From Bacillota bacterium (GTDB lineage: Bacteria; Bacillota; Sulfobacillia; JAMCWA01), in contig JAMCWA010000043.1 in the NCBI GenBank assembly GCA_023475165.1, positions 1 through 37,373 on the forward strand: 37,373 nt of DNA, in the 5' to 3' direction. This document shows positions 22,885 through 31,436 of the stretch, one piece after another. Position 1 is the stretch's first letter. Each line of letters begins with the position of its first letter. The notes under the pieces are model-generated. The model was not told the origin of the DNA. It saw only the letters and a program-made list of their open reading frames with translations, and did no database searches. Made by a program: the position numbers and the translations under genes.

Positions 22885-23115
22885 CTAAGTCCGATGCCAG
22901 GGCGAGGAGTAACGTTCAATGATCTCCAGGAGCCCCTCCTTGTTCTCATCGATCCGCTTCCCAACATAGTAGCCCATAAGTGTAGAAAAGGCGATGAAAA
23001 GGGTTAAGAGGAGGCCAAATCTGATGATCAGGAGGCTCAGGAGAAGACCCAGTATGGCCCCAATGGTCTTCCCCCGATGGCGGCTCAAGAGTCCGTTTAA
23101 GATCTCCTGCCACAT
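22885..23115 (-). CDS. DUF2273 small membrane protein
   Basis: 76 aa. Core: LLSRHRGKTIGAILGLLLSLLIIRFGLLLTLFIAF then GYYVGKRID, two membrane helices, as in the DUF2273 proteins found with Asp23 and AmaP. ATG 23115 has GGGGGGGAG 7 nt upstream. An ATG at 23169 overlaps the amaP stop (ATGA) and could also be used, adding 18 residues. The homopolymers T9 and G7 on the coding strand just before the start could favour slippage. Function unknown; probably envelope stress related like its neighbours. Confidence 0.85.
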   Translation of the reverse strand: MWQEILNGLLSRHRGKTIGAILGLLLSLLIIRFGLLLTLFIAFSTLMGYYVGKRIDENKEGLLEIIERYSSPWHRT

Positions 23116-23165
23116 CCGAAGACTCCCCCCCAAAAAAAAATTGCAGCCTTCTGTCAAGGGGCCTG

Positions 23166-23705
23166 TCATTCCACCCGGCTCCTCTTGACTTCATTGGTGA
23201 TGTTCTCCACGGCAATCCGAACCTCAGTCACGCCGATCCCCACGACGCTCCGGACATAGTTCTTGATGCTGTTTTGCACCTGGTCCGAAACCTCGGGGAT
23301 ATTGACGTCGGGGCTAACGGTGATCCGCAAGCTTGCCGCAACCCCGGCCGGCTGGTTCGTAACCCCAGCGCGGACATCCCTCACTCCAGGAACCTGCCGA
23401 GCCACCTTTTTCACCAGATTTTCGATGGCCTCCAGGGCAATCCGCACCTCACCCAGAGGTGTTTCCTGGATTACCGTCTGTCCGCCGTAGCGCCGGCGAA
23501 AGCCCAGGTAAATGAGGCGCAGGCTCAAGAGAAACAGGGCCAGCCCGCTCAGGCCCACCAGAACACGTCCCTGGCCCGAAGCCAAGGAACTGCTGAGCCA
23601 AAGTAGCGGGCTTGTCCAACCCAGAGCCAGCAAAACAATCAGCGAAGATAAGAAGGCCAGCGTAAAGTTATAAACGATGAGAATCACGCGGTCCAGGATC
23701 CCCAT
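23166..23705 (-). CDS. amaP: Alkaline shock response membrane anchor protein AmaP
   Basis: 179 aa from ATG 23705 (GGGGG 9 nt upstream). Two membrane spans at the start (IVYNFTLAFLSSLIVLLALG and VLVGLSGLALFLLSLRLIYLGF) precede a cytoplasmic part that resembles Asp23 (EVRIALEAIENLVKKVARQVPGV, then VTVSPDVNIPEVS-like sequence). AmaP anchors Asp23 to the membrane in staphylococci. It lies between asp23 and the DUF2273 gene, the usual trio. Confidence 0.87.
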   Translation of the reverse strand: MGILDRVILIVYNFTLAFLSSLIVLLALGWTSPLLWLSSSLASGQGRVLVGLSGLALFLLSLRLIYLGFRRRYGGQTVIQETPLGEVRIALEAIENLVKKVARQVPGVRDVRAGVTNQPAGVAASLRITVSPDVNIPEVSDQVQNSIKNYVRSVVGIGVTEVRIAVENITNEVKRSRVE

Positions 23706-23858
23706 TCTCCCATGCCCCCTCAACTGGATCTTCTCGAGGTCGCTCCAGGTCGTCCATCCTTGGGAGGTATCGTTCCCTCTCTAATATACTTCTTCTCCGA
23801 CAAGCTTCTTCACGCGCCTAGCTCAAGGCGCAACCTGCCTCCCACCAGCGGGCCAGTC

Positions 23859-24254
23859 CTACCTGACTCGCGCCTCTTCTTCCCGCGCTTCCGACCGGAA
23901 GGCTACTCCCTGGATATGAATGTTGACCTCCACCACGGAAAGTCCCGTCATACTCTCGATGGCTTTCTTGACGTTTTCCTGCACCCGCTGGGCGATCTCA
24001 GGGATCCTCACCCCATACTCAACAACAATAAAGAGGTCCGCGGCGGCTTCCCTTTCCCCTACCTCCACCCGGACTCCCTTGGACAAATTCTTTTTGCCTA
24101 GTATCTCCGAAATGTCCCCCACTATCCCGCCGCTCATCCCCACCACCCCTTCCACCTCGGTGGCGGCGATTCCGGCAATGACGGCGACCACGTCGTCCGC
24201 GATCCTGACAGCGCCAACCTCTTCCTCGTTGGTCTTCTCCAGGGTCTGGTCCAT
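23859..24254 (-). CDS. asp23: Asp23/Gls24 family envelope stress protein
   Basis: 131 aa from ATG 24254, which has GGGAGG about 8 nt upstream; the ATG two codons earlier is too close. The family pattern is clear: GAVRIADDVVAVIAGIAATEVEGVVGMSGGI (about residues 14-44), GVRVEVGEREAAADLFIVVEYGVRIPEIAQRVQENVKKAIESMTG, and VVEVNIHIQGV. It is cytoplasmic and thought to attach to AmaP. It is 78 nt after accC, in the position of yqhY in Bacillus. Confidence 0.92.
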   Translation of the reverse strand: MDQTLEKTNEEEVGAVRIADDVVAVIAGIAATEVEGVVGMSGGIVGDISEILGKKNLSKGVRVEVGEREAAADLFIVVEYGVRIPEIAQRVQENVKKAIESMTGLSVVEVNIHIQGVAFRSEAREEEARVR

Positions 24255-24332
24255 GACCATCGCCTCCCGCTGTCGGAGTCTCTCCCTTCAAATATTATAA
24301 CTCAGTCAAGGTGGTTATTACAATAACATGGC

Positions 24333-25709
24333 TCAACTGGCCTTCTCTTCCCCCTCCTTTTGGCGCTCTTTCAAGACATGCCTCTCCAAGAAATTGATGT
24401 CGTAGTCGCCTTTTTGAAAGAGGGGATGAGCCAGGATCTTTAAGTGAACCGGAATGCTGGTCTTGATTCCTTCCACCCGGAACTCCTTTAGCGCCCTTTC
24501 CATTCTGGCGATAGCCGCCGGTCGGTTTTCGGCCAGTACTACCAGTTTGGCAAACATGGAATCATAATGAGGCGGTATCTCGCAACCGGCAAAGGCGCTG
24601 GAGTCCAGCCGTACTCCCGGTCCCCCCGGGGCTTCGTAGACCTCAATCCGGCCAGGGGAAGGGAGAAGCCCTCGTTCGGGGTCCTCAGCATTGATCCGGC
24701 ATTCCATGGCCCAGCCCCGATTGCGGATGTCACTCTGCCGATAGCCCAGGGATTCGCCGGCAGCAATACGTATTTGCTCCTTGACCAGGTCGATGCCCGT
24801 CACCATTTCTGTCACGGTATGTTCCACCTGAATGCGGGCATTCATCTCCATAAAATAAAAGTTGCGCTCTGCGTCCAGGAGAAACTCCACTGTACCGGCA
24901 TTGGTATACCCAACGGCCTGGGCCGCTTTGACGGCCGCTTCACTCATCCTTTTGCGCAATTCGGTATTGAGGGCGGTAGAAGGGGTTTCCTCCAGGATCT
25001 TTTGCCTTCGGCGCTGAATCGAAGATTCCCTTTCCCCCAGATGGACCAGGGTCCCCTTCTCATCGGCCAGGACTTGAATCTCGATGTGGCGAGGGTCTAC
25101 GATGAATTTCTCCACGTATACATCACCGTTCCCGAAGGCCGCCGCGGCTTCGCGCTTGACACGTGGGAAAACCGTCAGAAGCTCCTCCCGATCCCGCGCC
25201 AACCGGATCCCCTTGCCCCCGCCACCCGCCGCCGCCTTGATCACCACAGGAAATCCAACGGCGTCGGCGACCTCCAGGGCCTGCCCTTCGCCTGGCACCG
25301 CCCCATCGGAGCCAGGGACGACCGGGACACCAGCCTTGAGCATAGTCTCTCTGGCCATCGACTTGATTCCGATCCGGCGCATAGCCTCCCCCCGGGGCCC
25401 GATAAACCTCATATCCCAGAGATTACAAATGTCAGCAAAGGTGGGGTTTTCCGAAAGGAAACCGTAACCGGGGTGAATGGCATCAACCCCCAGTTCCGTG
25501 GCGGCGGCGATGATTTTGCGAATATTACTGTAGGTTTCCTGGGCCGTGCTTCCCCCCAGGGCGTAGCTTTCGTCGGCATAGCGAACATGGAGGGAATCCC
25601 GATCCAGATCCGAGTAGATGGCGACGGTCTTGATGCCCATTTCCCTGGCCGCCCGAATCACTCGTACCGCTATTTCCCCCCGATTTGCCACCAAGATCTT
25701 TTTGAACAA
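24333..25709 (-). CDS. accC: Biotin carboxylase (acetyl-CoA or pyruvate carboxylase subunit)
   Basis: 458 aa. It carboxylates biotin with ATP and bicarbonate. N-terminal ILVANRGEIAVRVIRAARE; ATP-grasp loop IKAAAGGGGKGIRLA (about 158-172); HLGERESSIQRRRQK (about 208-222); catalytic MEMNARIQVEHTVTEMVTG (about 285-303). TTG 25709 with AAGGAAGGG 7 nt upstream. In most Firmicutes accB (the biotin carrier) stands between spoIIIAH and accC. Here that interval (25710-25889) holds only a terminator, so the carrier subunit must be elsewhere, and whether this serves fatty-acid synthesis or pyruvate carboxylation is open. Confidence 0.93.
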   Translation of the reverse strand: MFKKILVANRGEIAVRVIRAAREMGIKTVAIYSDLDRDSLHVRYADESYALGGSTAQETYSNIRKIIAAATELGVDAIHPGYGFLSENPTFADICNLWDMRFIGPRGEAMRRIGIKSMARETMLKAGVPVVPGSDGAVPGEGQALEVADAVGFPVVIKAAAGGGGKGIRLARDREELLTVFPRVKREAAAAFGNGDVYVEKFIVDPRHIEIQVLADEKGTLVHLGERESSIQRRRQKILEETPSTALNTELRKRMSEAAVKAAQAVGYTNAGTVEFLLDAERNFYFMEMNARIQVEHTVTEMVTGIDLVKEQIRIAAGESLGYRQSDIRNRGWAMECRINAEDPERGLLPSPGRIEVYEAPGGPGVRLDSSAFAGCEIPPHYDSMFAKLVVLAENRPAAIARMERALKEFRVEGIKTSIPVHLKILAHPLFQKGDYDINFLERHVLKERQKEGEEKAS

Positions 25710-25783
25710 AGCGGATCCCTTCCTTTTATGTCGCCAACTATATTATCAGGTGTAAATACCTACTACTATTCTTCAAAGAAACG

Positions 25784-25812
25784 AAAAACCCTCCTGGCGG
25801 AGGGCGTTTTTT
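25784..25812. terminator. Bidirectional terminator after spoIIIAH
   Basis: CCCTCC (25789-25794) and GGAGGG (25799-25804) form a perfect stem with a TGGC loop. TTTTTT follows on the plus strand, and the matching AAAAA on the left gives a T run for the minus strand. It ends the spoIIIA operon, so accC is expressed from its own promoter. Confidence 0.85.
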
Positions 25813-25889
25813 AAAATCGCCCGAAACCTCCCCTCTCCTGAGACATGATTAATCCAGGCTGGTCAGATCCCTCTGTACAGTGAGCCTTT

Positions 25890-26453
25890 TTATCTTGACT
25901 TGGGTAAGATGCTGATGTTCTCCAGGCGGAGCCCACTCACCCGGGCGACAATGTCGGCGATTTTGGCCACCTCCGATTTATTGAGGTCGGCGGCTTTGAT
26001 CAATACCGTCGCCGAGGAAGAACCCAAAAAGACCAGGGCATCCTCAAAGCCGCGGGCTCGAATAAGGTTTTCCATTTCTATCTCCTTGCCCATGTCTTCG
26101 CCCAGCTGCAAAAGACGTGTAAAAGCCTCCTTCTTGACGGCAGCATCGGCTTGGGAGCTCTTGGTTAATTCCTTCAGCAGTTCTATTTGTTGGCCCCGGG
26201 TCCTCTCCCTTTCCAATCTGGTCTCAATGTAGAAATCCCTTTGGAGAAACCCGGTCTCACTCTTGGTCCCGGGGGTCTTCTCCGTCGTCGCCAGGTTTTT
26301 GGCCGGAACCGCATCCGTCGCAGGGGTCTTCGTTCCAAACTCCATTCCCTTCCCCGGCCCCACCGCCCGGCCTAAGACGTACCAGACCAGGAGGAGAACC
26401 AAGAACAAAAACAGGACAAATCTCAAGATATCTTTGCGCCCTACGGTGAACAA
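25890..26453 (-). CDS. spoIIIAH: Stage III sporulation protein AH
   Basis: 187 aa from TTG 26453 with GGGAGG 8 nt upstream, the site being inside the end of spoIIIAG. An N-terminal membrane helix (ILRFVLFLFLVLLLVWYVLG) is followed by a linker and the C-terminal ring-building domain (about 95-187) with ELLKELTKSSQADAAVKKEAF and DALVFLGSSSATVLIKAADLNKSEVAKIADIV. In the mother cell membrane SpoIIIAH meets forespore SpoIIQ in the feeding-tube complex. It is the last gene of the operon, ending before a terminator. Confidence 0.95.
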   Translation of the reverse strand: MFTVGRKDILRFVLFLFLVLLLVWYVLGRAVGPGKGMEFGTKTPATDAVPAKNLATTEKTPGTKSETGFLQRDFYIETRLERERTRGQQIELLKELTKSSQADAAVKKEAFTRLLQLGEDMGKEIEMENLIRARGFEDALVFLGSSSATVLIKAADLNKSEVAKIADIVARVSGLRLENISILPKSR

Positions 26454-26458
26454 GCCCT

Positions 26459-27061
26459 TCACCTCCCTTTGGTGATATAGATCCGGTTGCTGGGAAGTCC
26501 AAGGATGGTGGCTACGGAGCGCATCAGCTCGGCTTTAACCCTTGAATCATCCGCTCCCTGGGCCACCACCAGAACCCCAATGATGGACCCTCGTAGCTCC
26601 TGGGCCACGACAGCTCGATCTCCGCCCGCAGAACGGGATATCACCGGCTGGAGCCCCCGGTTTTCTTCCACCGTGCTCCGCGTTCCCCCGGTAGCATCCT
26701 TTTCGTCCGTCCGCTTGCTGCTGATAGTCTCATTGCGAGCCAGGATCTGGTCCCGCCCGGAACTAAGGTAGATCTTCACCTGGACCTGTCCCGCTCCCAC
26801 CATCTGGGAAAGGATTCTTTCCAGTTCCGCCTCCAGCGCCCGCTCCTCTCCCAAGATTCCGTCTCCCCCCGCCGCCGCGAAGCCCTGCACGGGCGTCGCC
26901 GTCGGATTTGACGGCGGCTTGGCTGGGACGGGGCTGACAAAGGCGCCCACTGCCAGCAAGGCCACTCCCAGCAACCCTAATAGGACTAGAGAAAGGGGGA
27001 TCCTAACCCCCCACGGCTTGATCTCCCAGGACCAGAGGGAACCGCTTTTCCTATCTCCCAA
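26459..27061 (-). CDS. spoIIIAG: Stage III sporulation protein AG
   Basis: 200 aa from TTG 27061, which has AAGGGGGG 6 nt upstream; the open frame to 27139 lacks a site. One membrane helix (IPLSLVLLGLLGVALLAVGAFV) then the ring-forming domain with ERILSQMVGAGQVQVKIYLSSG and a C-terminal SIIGVLVVAQGADDSRVKAELMRSVATILGLP. SpoIIIAG forms a large secretin-like ring in the channel between mother cell and forespore. Five nt before spoIIIAH. The 127-nt gap to spoIIIAF is wider than usual for this operon. Confidence 0.93.
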   Translation of the reverse strand: MGDRKSGSLWSWEIKPWGVRIPLSLVLLGLLGVALLAVGAFVSPVPAKPPSNPTATPVQGFAAAGGDGILGEERALEAELERILSQMVGAGQVQVKIYLSSGRDQILARNETISSKRTDEKDATGGTRSTVEENRGLQPVISRSAGGDRAVVAQELRGSIIGVLVVAQGADDSRVKAELMRSVATILGLPSNRIYITKGR

Positions 27062-27188
27062 GAAAATCCCCCCTTGCCGAAAAGACCTCGGCCAAGCCCG
27101 TCTGCTCATAGCTTGAGCCCTTTGCTTCGCCGTAGGCAACTACTGCTCTGCGCCGCCTCGCTATTTTCCCGCCTTCGAGGAAAGGTTG

Positions 27189-27764
27189 CTATTCCCCCAC
27201 CGTCCGGACCACCACCCTCGCCGTGGGAATCCCAAGACGGTCCGCCACCCGCTGGACGATTCTTTCCTCCGTTCTCGCCGGGAGACGACTGGTGGTTTCA
27301 GGAGCGGCGGATACCTGGACGACGGTACCGCTGCCTTCTTTTTCGCCCCGCCGCCAGGTAATCTCCACCTTCTGTAGACTACCCTTAGCCGGCCCGGCCT
27401 CCTCCCGGGTGATTCGAACGGATACGGCCCCCTTCTTCACCTCATCCTGCACCAGCCTGGCCACCTCTTCCTCCAGGGAGCGGCGCAGGATTTCCCAGAC
27501 CTGACCTTCCAGCACCGTCTCCAGGGCAGTCACCTTTTCCGGTCGCGGCTTTGGCCCGGCCAGCAAACTTTCATTCAGGCCGGGCCAGGACAAATCCAGC
27601 CAGGACCAGCGCACCAATGGTCCCAGAACGGCCAGAAGGATGACCAGGCCCAAGACCAAACGAAAATAGCGCCGGAGCTGCCCAGAAGGCACCAGCAAAC
27701 CGGTCAGACTGGCAAAAATCATGAGCAGGGCGATTTGTCTGATCCAATCCCGCAAAAAGGCCAT
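27189..27764 (-). CDS. spoIIIAF: Stage III sporulation protein AF
   Basis: 191 aa. ATG 27764 with GGGAGG 7 nt upstream. Two membrane helices (QIALLMIFASLTGLLVPSG and FRLVLGLVILLAVLGPLV) precede a soluble C-terminal domain of the ring-building type, ending ERIVQRVADRLGIPTARVVV. A member of the SpoIIIA channel. It follows spoIIIAE by 70 nt. Confidence 0.9.
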   Translation of the reverse strand: MAFLRDWIRQIALLMIFASLTGLLVPSGQLRRYFRLVLGLVILLAVLGPLVRWSWLDLSWPGLNESLLAGPKPRPEKVTALETVLEGQVWEILRRSLEEEVARLVQDEVKKGAVSVRITREEAGPAKGSLQKVEITWRRGEKEGSGTVVQVSAAPETTSRLPARTEERIVQRVADRLGIPTARVVVRTVGE

Positions 27765-27834
27765 TGCCCAGCCTCCCGCTTTCCGTAAACGCCCCTCTTC
27801 CCGCTCCCTTTGATCTCCACCTGCCCCCTCCCAG

Positions 27835-29037
27835 TTAACCGGGTCGCAGGAGTCCGGTAAAGATCCCTAGACCGATAAAGAACATGACCCCCACGGTAAG
27901 GGCGGCTCCGGCCACAAAGGTCAGGGTGTCGGCGATGGCTGAAAGGGTCCGGCTAATTCGTTCGCCTCCCAAGGGTTGAATCAGGGCCGCCGCCAGACGG
28001 TAGATCAGGATGATGGAAAGGATTTTGATCAGGGGTAGGCTTACCACAAAGATGATGGCCAGGCTGCCCAAAGCCCCCAAGGCGTTTCTTAGGACCAGGG
28101 AAGAGGTAAAGACCACTTCTACCGCATCAGAAAGCAGTTTTCCGATGCCCGGGATCAGGGCCGCGCTGAAAAACTTGGCCGTCCGAACAGCCAAGGAATC
28201 GGCTACCAGGGCGCCGGCTCGCTGCACACTGACCACTCCCAGAAAGATGGTTAGAGCCAGACCCAAAGCCAGACCACTGCCCAGGCGCAGTAAGCCCGAT
28301 AGCCCGGCCACCTTGATGTCTTCGGAAAGGCTCCCCAGGATATCCAGGACTGCCGCCAAGAGCAGGGCCGGGAGGATGAAGTTCTTGACCAAAAGACTCA
28401 CGCCATTGATAACCATAACCATCGTGGGATGCATCATTCCGGCGGCCACCGGGGTTCCCGAGCCCGCCAAAAGGGTGATCAGCGGTGGCAGGAGAGCCCA
28501 CATAAAGGTGACCAGCCGATCCACCATTTCCCGGACCATATCCACGGCCAGGCGAAAGCTGCCAAATGCCAGGACTCCCAGGACCATAAGACAAACGGAA
28601 TAGGCCAGCGAACTCACTGCCCGACCCTCAAAACCGCCCTGCAAGTGATCCAGTAGAGCGCACAGCACCGCCAGGATCACCAGTTTGCCTAGCAGGTGGG
28701 CGCTGGCCAGGACTTCATGGAAGAGATACCGGTAGAGTCCCACCAAGAAACCCTGGAAGTCAAAACCCATCCCCCCCTGCCGGAAGGCGTCCAGAACCCC
28801 CTTCAAAGAGATTTCCGGTAGATAGCGCGCCGTTTCCCGGTTCAGTTCCTCCACAAGACGACTGACTTCAGTCAAATCCAGGCTTTCCACCTGTTGGTCG
28901 ACCAGATCGCCGGAGGCCATGGCCACCCCGGAAGCAAGGAGAACCAGCGTCCAAAAAATGAACGACTTTATGGATAAAATCGTGATGATCCTTTCAACCT
29001 GGCCAGAGCCCGGGTTCCTTTTCCTGACTCCGGACAT
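27835..29037 (-). CDS. spoIIIAE: Stage III sporulation protein AE
   Basis: 400 aa from ATG 29037, chosen because GAGGAGG lies 6 nt upstream; the open frame up to 29136 adds only basic residues. A signal-like helix (SFIFWTLVLLASGVAMASG) is followed by about seven membrane segments, with the family's LAGSGTPVAAGMMHPTMVMVINGVS-type loop. It is the polytopic membrane part of the SpoIIIA complex, essential for late forespore gene activity. It starts 103 nt after the spoIIIAD stop. Confidence 0.94.
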   Translation of the reverse strand: MSGVRKRNPGSGQVERIITILSIKSFIFWTLVLLASGVAMASGDLVDQQVESLDLTEVSRLVEELNRETARYLPEISLKGVLDAFRQGGMGFDFQGFLVGLYRYLFHEVLASAHLLGKLVILAVLCALLDHLQGGFEGRAVSSLAYSVCLMVLGVLAFGSFRLAVDMVREMVDRLVTFMWALLPPLITLLAGSGTPVAAGMMHPTMVMVINGVSLLVKNFILPALLLAAVLDILGSLSEDIKVAGLSGLLRLGSGLALGLALTIFLGVVSVQRAGALVADSLAVRTAKFFSAALIPGIGKLLSDAVEVVFTSSLVLRNALGALGSLAIIFVVSLPLIKILSIILIYRLAAALIQPLGGERISRTLSAIADTLTFVAGAALTVGVMFFIGLGIFTGLLRPG

Positions 29038-29140
29038 GACGCGCCTCCTCAAGGCCATTCCCCGCACCCAGGCGGGTAGAACTTGTCTTCTTGACTTCTC
29101 TCCAGGGGTTACCGCTAAACCCCATTTCGTCGGCAATATC

Positions 29141-29527
29141 CTAAGGCATGAGCTTGACCACCGTATCCAGGATGGCCCGGATGATGGGCAGAGCCAAAAA
29201 GATTATGATGATCTTGCCGGCCAGTTCCACCTTGGCGGCAATGGCCCCCTCGTTGGCGTCTTTGGCCACCTGAGAAGCAAACTCCGTCAAATAGGCGATG
29301 CCGATGACCTTCAGAATGGTATGGAGATAGAGGGAACTTATCCCAGCCTGGTCGGCCAATTCCTGTAGGAGTCCCAACACCCCCTGAATCTTGTCCACGA
29401 TGAGCAAAAAGATCAGGAGACCCGCCACCAGGGCCCCGAGCAGGGCAAACTCCGGTCGCAGTTGCCTCAAGATGAGCAGAAGAAATACCGCCACCAGGGC
29501 TATTCCCAAGATACGGACAATCTCCAC
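29141..29527 (-). CDS. spoIIIAD: Stage III sporulation protein AD
   Basis: 128 aa from GTG 29527, which has AGAGGTGG 5 nt upstream; the open frame to 29650 is not supported. It has four membrane segments, among them IALVAVFLLLILRQL, LVAGLLIFLLIVDKIQGVLGLL and the C-terminal GKIIIIFLALPIIRAILDTVV. It is an integral membrane component of the channel. The 119-nt gap before it (29528-29646) is unusual, because AC and AD are normally nearly adjacent; I see nothing coding there. Confidence 0.93.
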   Translation of the reverse strand: MEIVRILGIALVAVFLLLILRQLRPEFALLGALVAGLLIFLLIVDKIQGVLGLLQELADQAGISSLYLHTILKVIGIAYLTEFASQVAKDANEGAIAAKVELAGKIIIIFLALPIIRAILDTVVKLMP

Positions 29528-29646
29528 AGATTCCACCTCTCCCAGGAGGTCGTTCCAGAGTTTGCTACGGTCGCCCAGACCCCATGAAGAGTACTGACAA
29601 GATGCGTTTTGAGTGGTTAACAGTTTCGAGACACTAATCAGGACGG

Positions 29647-29847
29647 TCAATAGAGGTTGAACATGGTCCGCACTGTCTCAAAGAACCCCGCCAGGAGCTG
29701 GATCACCAGCAATAGGACAATCACCACCCCGGCCAAGGTTACGAGTTGACCCTGTTCCTCTTTTCCGGCCTGTTTGAGGACAGTGTGCAGAATGGAAACA
29801 ATGATCCCGATTCCAGCGATCTTGAAGAGAAGGTCAATCCCATTCAT
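29647..29847 (-). CDS. spoIIIAC: Stage III sporulation protein AC
   Basis: 66 aa, exact family length. Two membrane helices: LLFKIAGIGIIVSILHTVL and LVTLAGVVIVLLLVIQLLAGFF, separated by a short KQAGKEEQGQ loop. ATG 29847 with GGGGG about 9 nt upstream. A small membrane part of the SpoIIIA complex, 47 nt after spoIIIAB. Confidence 0.95.
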   Translation of the reverse strand: MNGIDLLFKIAGIGIIVSILHTVLKQAGKEEQGQLVTLAGVVIVLLLVIQLLAGFFETVRTMFNLY

Positions 29848-29894
29848 GGCTGGATTACCCCCTGAAGGCGCCCAAACTGAGACACCCCTTTAAT

Positions 29895-30413
29895 TCAAGC
29901 GAGGAGAAACACCACCGCCAGCCCGCCTAAGAGTCCCAGGTACCGCCAAAGCCGCACGTATTCTTTCTCAGCTTGCAACGAGCTCAATTCCTCCTGCCAA
30001 AGCCTTTCCATGGCTTGCTCCAGGTGTTTTTCGTGTCCCTTCCGATCGACCCCACCAAACCTGTTACCCAATTCCCGGAGGATCGCCAAATCCCTAGCGG
30101 CCAGGGCCAGATCCCTCTTTTCTTCCTCGATGGCCCCAGTCCAGGCCTCAGCCACGCTCCGGTGCCGGCCGTCCCGCAAGAGAAGACCGGCCCGCTCAAA
30201 AATCTGTCCCACCCGGCCGCCAGTCAGGCGTCCTACCCGGTCCAGCGCTTCCGGTAGGGGGGTGAGGGTATAGCCGATCTCACTTTGTAAGGTTTTTAGC
30301 GCCAACTGTAGCTGGCGCAACTCTACCGTCCGCCGCAAGTAACGCGCCCCAACTAGAAAGCCCAGATTGGTAAAGGCGTAAAGAACCAGGAGGCCCCCGG
30401 CCAACTTGATCAT
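29895..30413 (-). CDS. spoIIIAB: Stage III sporulation protein AB
   Basis: 172 aa. An N-terminal membrane helix (LAGGLLVLYAFTNLGFLVG), a helical body with LQLALKTLQSEIGYTLTPLPEALDRVG (about residues 35-61) and a C-terminal membrane helix. It resembles GspF-type platform proteins and may work with the SpoIIIAA ATPase. ATG 30413 overlaps the spoIIIAA stop (ATGA), with GGGAGGGAG before it. Confidence 0.94.
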   Translation of the reverse strand: MIKLAGGLLVLYAFTNLGFLVGARYLRRTVELRQLQLALKTLQSEIGYTLTPLPEALDRVGRLTGGRVGQIFERAGLLLRDGRHRSVAEAWTGAIEEEKRDLALAARDLAILRELGNRFGGVDRKGHEKHLEQAMERLWQEELSSLQAEKEYVRLWRYLGLLGGLAVVFLLA

Positions 30414-31417
30414 CCCTTCTCCCTCCCGGGAAAGAAATCGGCGGTAAAGGGCGCGGGGGAGGCAGCGGTGAAACCCGGCACCGGTTTCCCGGTCTGGCCG
30501 TCCAGAATGGTCTCCAGGGTACCGGGCCCTTGGCGACGGCTGAGAATGATGATGCGGTCGAAGACCGCCGTTTCCAAGAGACCCTGGAGCATAGGCCGCC
30601 GGCTGAGATCGTCTTTTCCTAGACCATGGGCGCTGGCCAATACCGCCACCCCGCCATTTATGGCCTCCTCAACAGCCAGGACATCCTCGCGCCTGCCAAT
30701 TTCATCCACTACCACCACTGCCGGGGACATGGAACGCAAGAGCATCATGATGCCCTCGGCCTTGGGGCAGGCATCAATGACGTCGGTCCTCATACCCACG
30801 TCGCGCTGCGGTACTCCCTGATAGCAAGCTGCCACCTCCGAGCGCTCGTCCACCAACCCCACCTTCACCCCGTTCCAACCCAGACTTTCCGCCCCCGAGG
30901 ACAGGAGGCGGGTGAGATCCCGCAGGAGGGTCGTCTTACCGGCCTGAGGTGGTGAGATAATCAGGCCATTCATAACCCTCCCGTTGCCCCAACGGTCAAA
31001 TGCCAGAAGATGCGGTAGGACGGGTCGCGCCACCCCCGGGAATTCTCTGACGATGCGGATGTTCAAGCCGCTAAGGTGTCTGAGGGTCTTGACTCTTCCC
31101 CCCTCTAGCACCGCCTGCCCCACCAGCCCCACCCGGTGTCCGCCCCGCATGGTGAGAAAGCCGTTCCTTATCTCCTCTTCATAGGCGTACAGGGAAGAAT
31201 CGCCAACCTGCTGCAAGGTTCGGGTAATATCGCTTTCTCCTACCACCACGGGCTCTCCCCCTTGGACTAAGACCAGGTCCCGGTGCCCGTAATGGATCAT
31301 GGCCGGTCGTCCTCGGCGCAGACGGATCTCCTCCACCGCTTCCTGGATCTCCGGGGACAATTCAAGCAGAGCCCTCTGAATACGCGCGGGGAGGAAGGGA
31401 AGTACCTCCGCAAGCAA
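30410..31417 (-). CDS. spoIIIAA: Stage III sporulation protein AA (secretion-type ATPase)
   Basis: 335 aa if begun at TTG 31417, where family similarity starts (LLAEVLPFLPARIQRALLEL, then VEEIRLRRGRP). Walker A is PPQAGKTTLLRDL, Walker B AVVVVDEIGR, and GGHRVGLVG marks the N-terminal domain. It powers the SpoIIIA channel. The region just upstream is a MITE-like element (31437-31615), so the native start signals are gone. The frame continues through it, and ATG 31501, with GAGG 6 nt upstream, lies inside the element and would add 28 residues. Which start is used cannot be settled here. Confidence 0.92.
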   Translation of the reverse strand: MLAEVLPFLPARIQRALLELSPEIQEAVEEIRLRRGRPAMIHYGHRDLVLVQGGEPVVVGESDITRTLQQVGDSSLYAYEEEIRNGFLTMRGGHRVGLVGQAVLEGGRVKTLRHLSGLNIRIVREFPGVARPVLPHLLAFDRWGNGRVMNGLIISPPQAGKTTLLRDLTRLLSSGAESLGWNGVKVGLVDERSEVAACYQGVPQRDVGMRTDVIDACPKAEGIMMLLRSMSPAVVVVDEIGRREDVLAVEEAINGGVAVLASAHGLGKDDLSRRPMLQGLLETAVFDRIIILSRRQGPGTLETILDGQTGKPVPGFTAASPAPFTADFFPGREKG

Positions 31418-31436
31418 GAACTGGGGCTGCGCCCCG

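Noticed and set aside
25741..25780. Sigma-A promoter for accC
   Set aside because: A GATAATAT -10-like box is present but no -35 element lies at a workable distance, so it was not listed as a feature.
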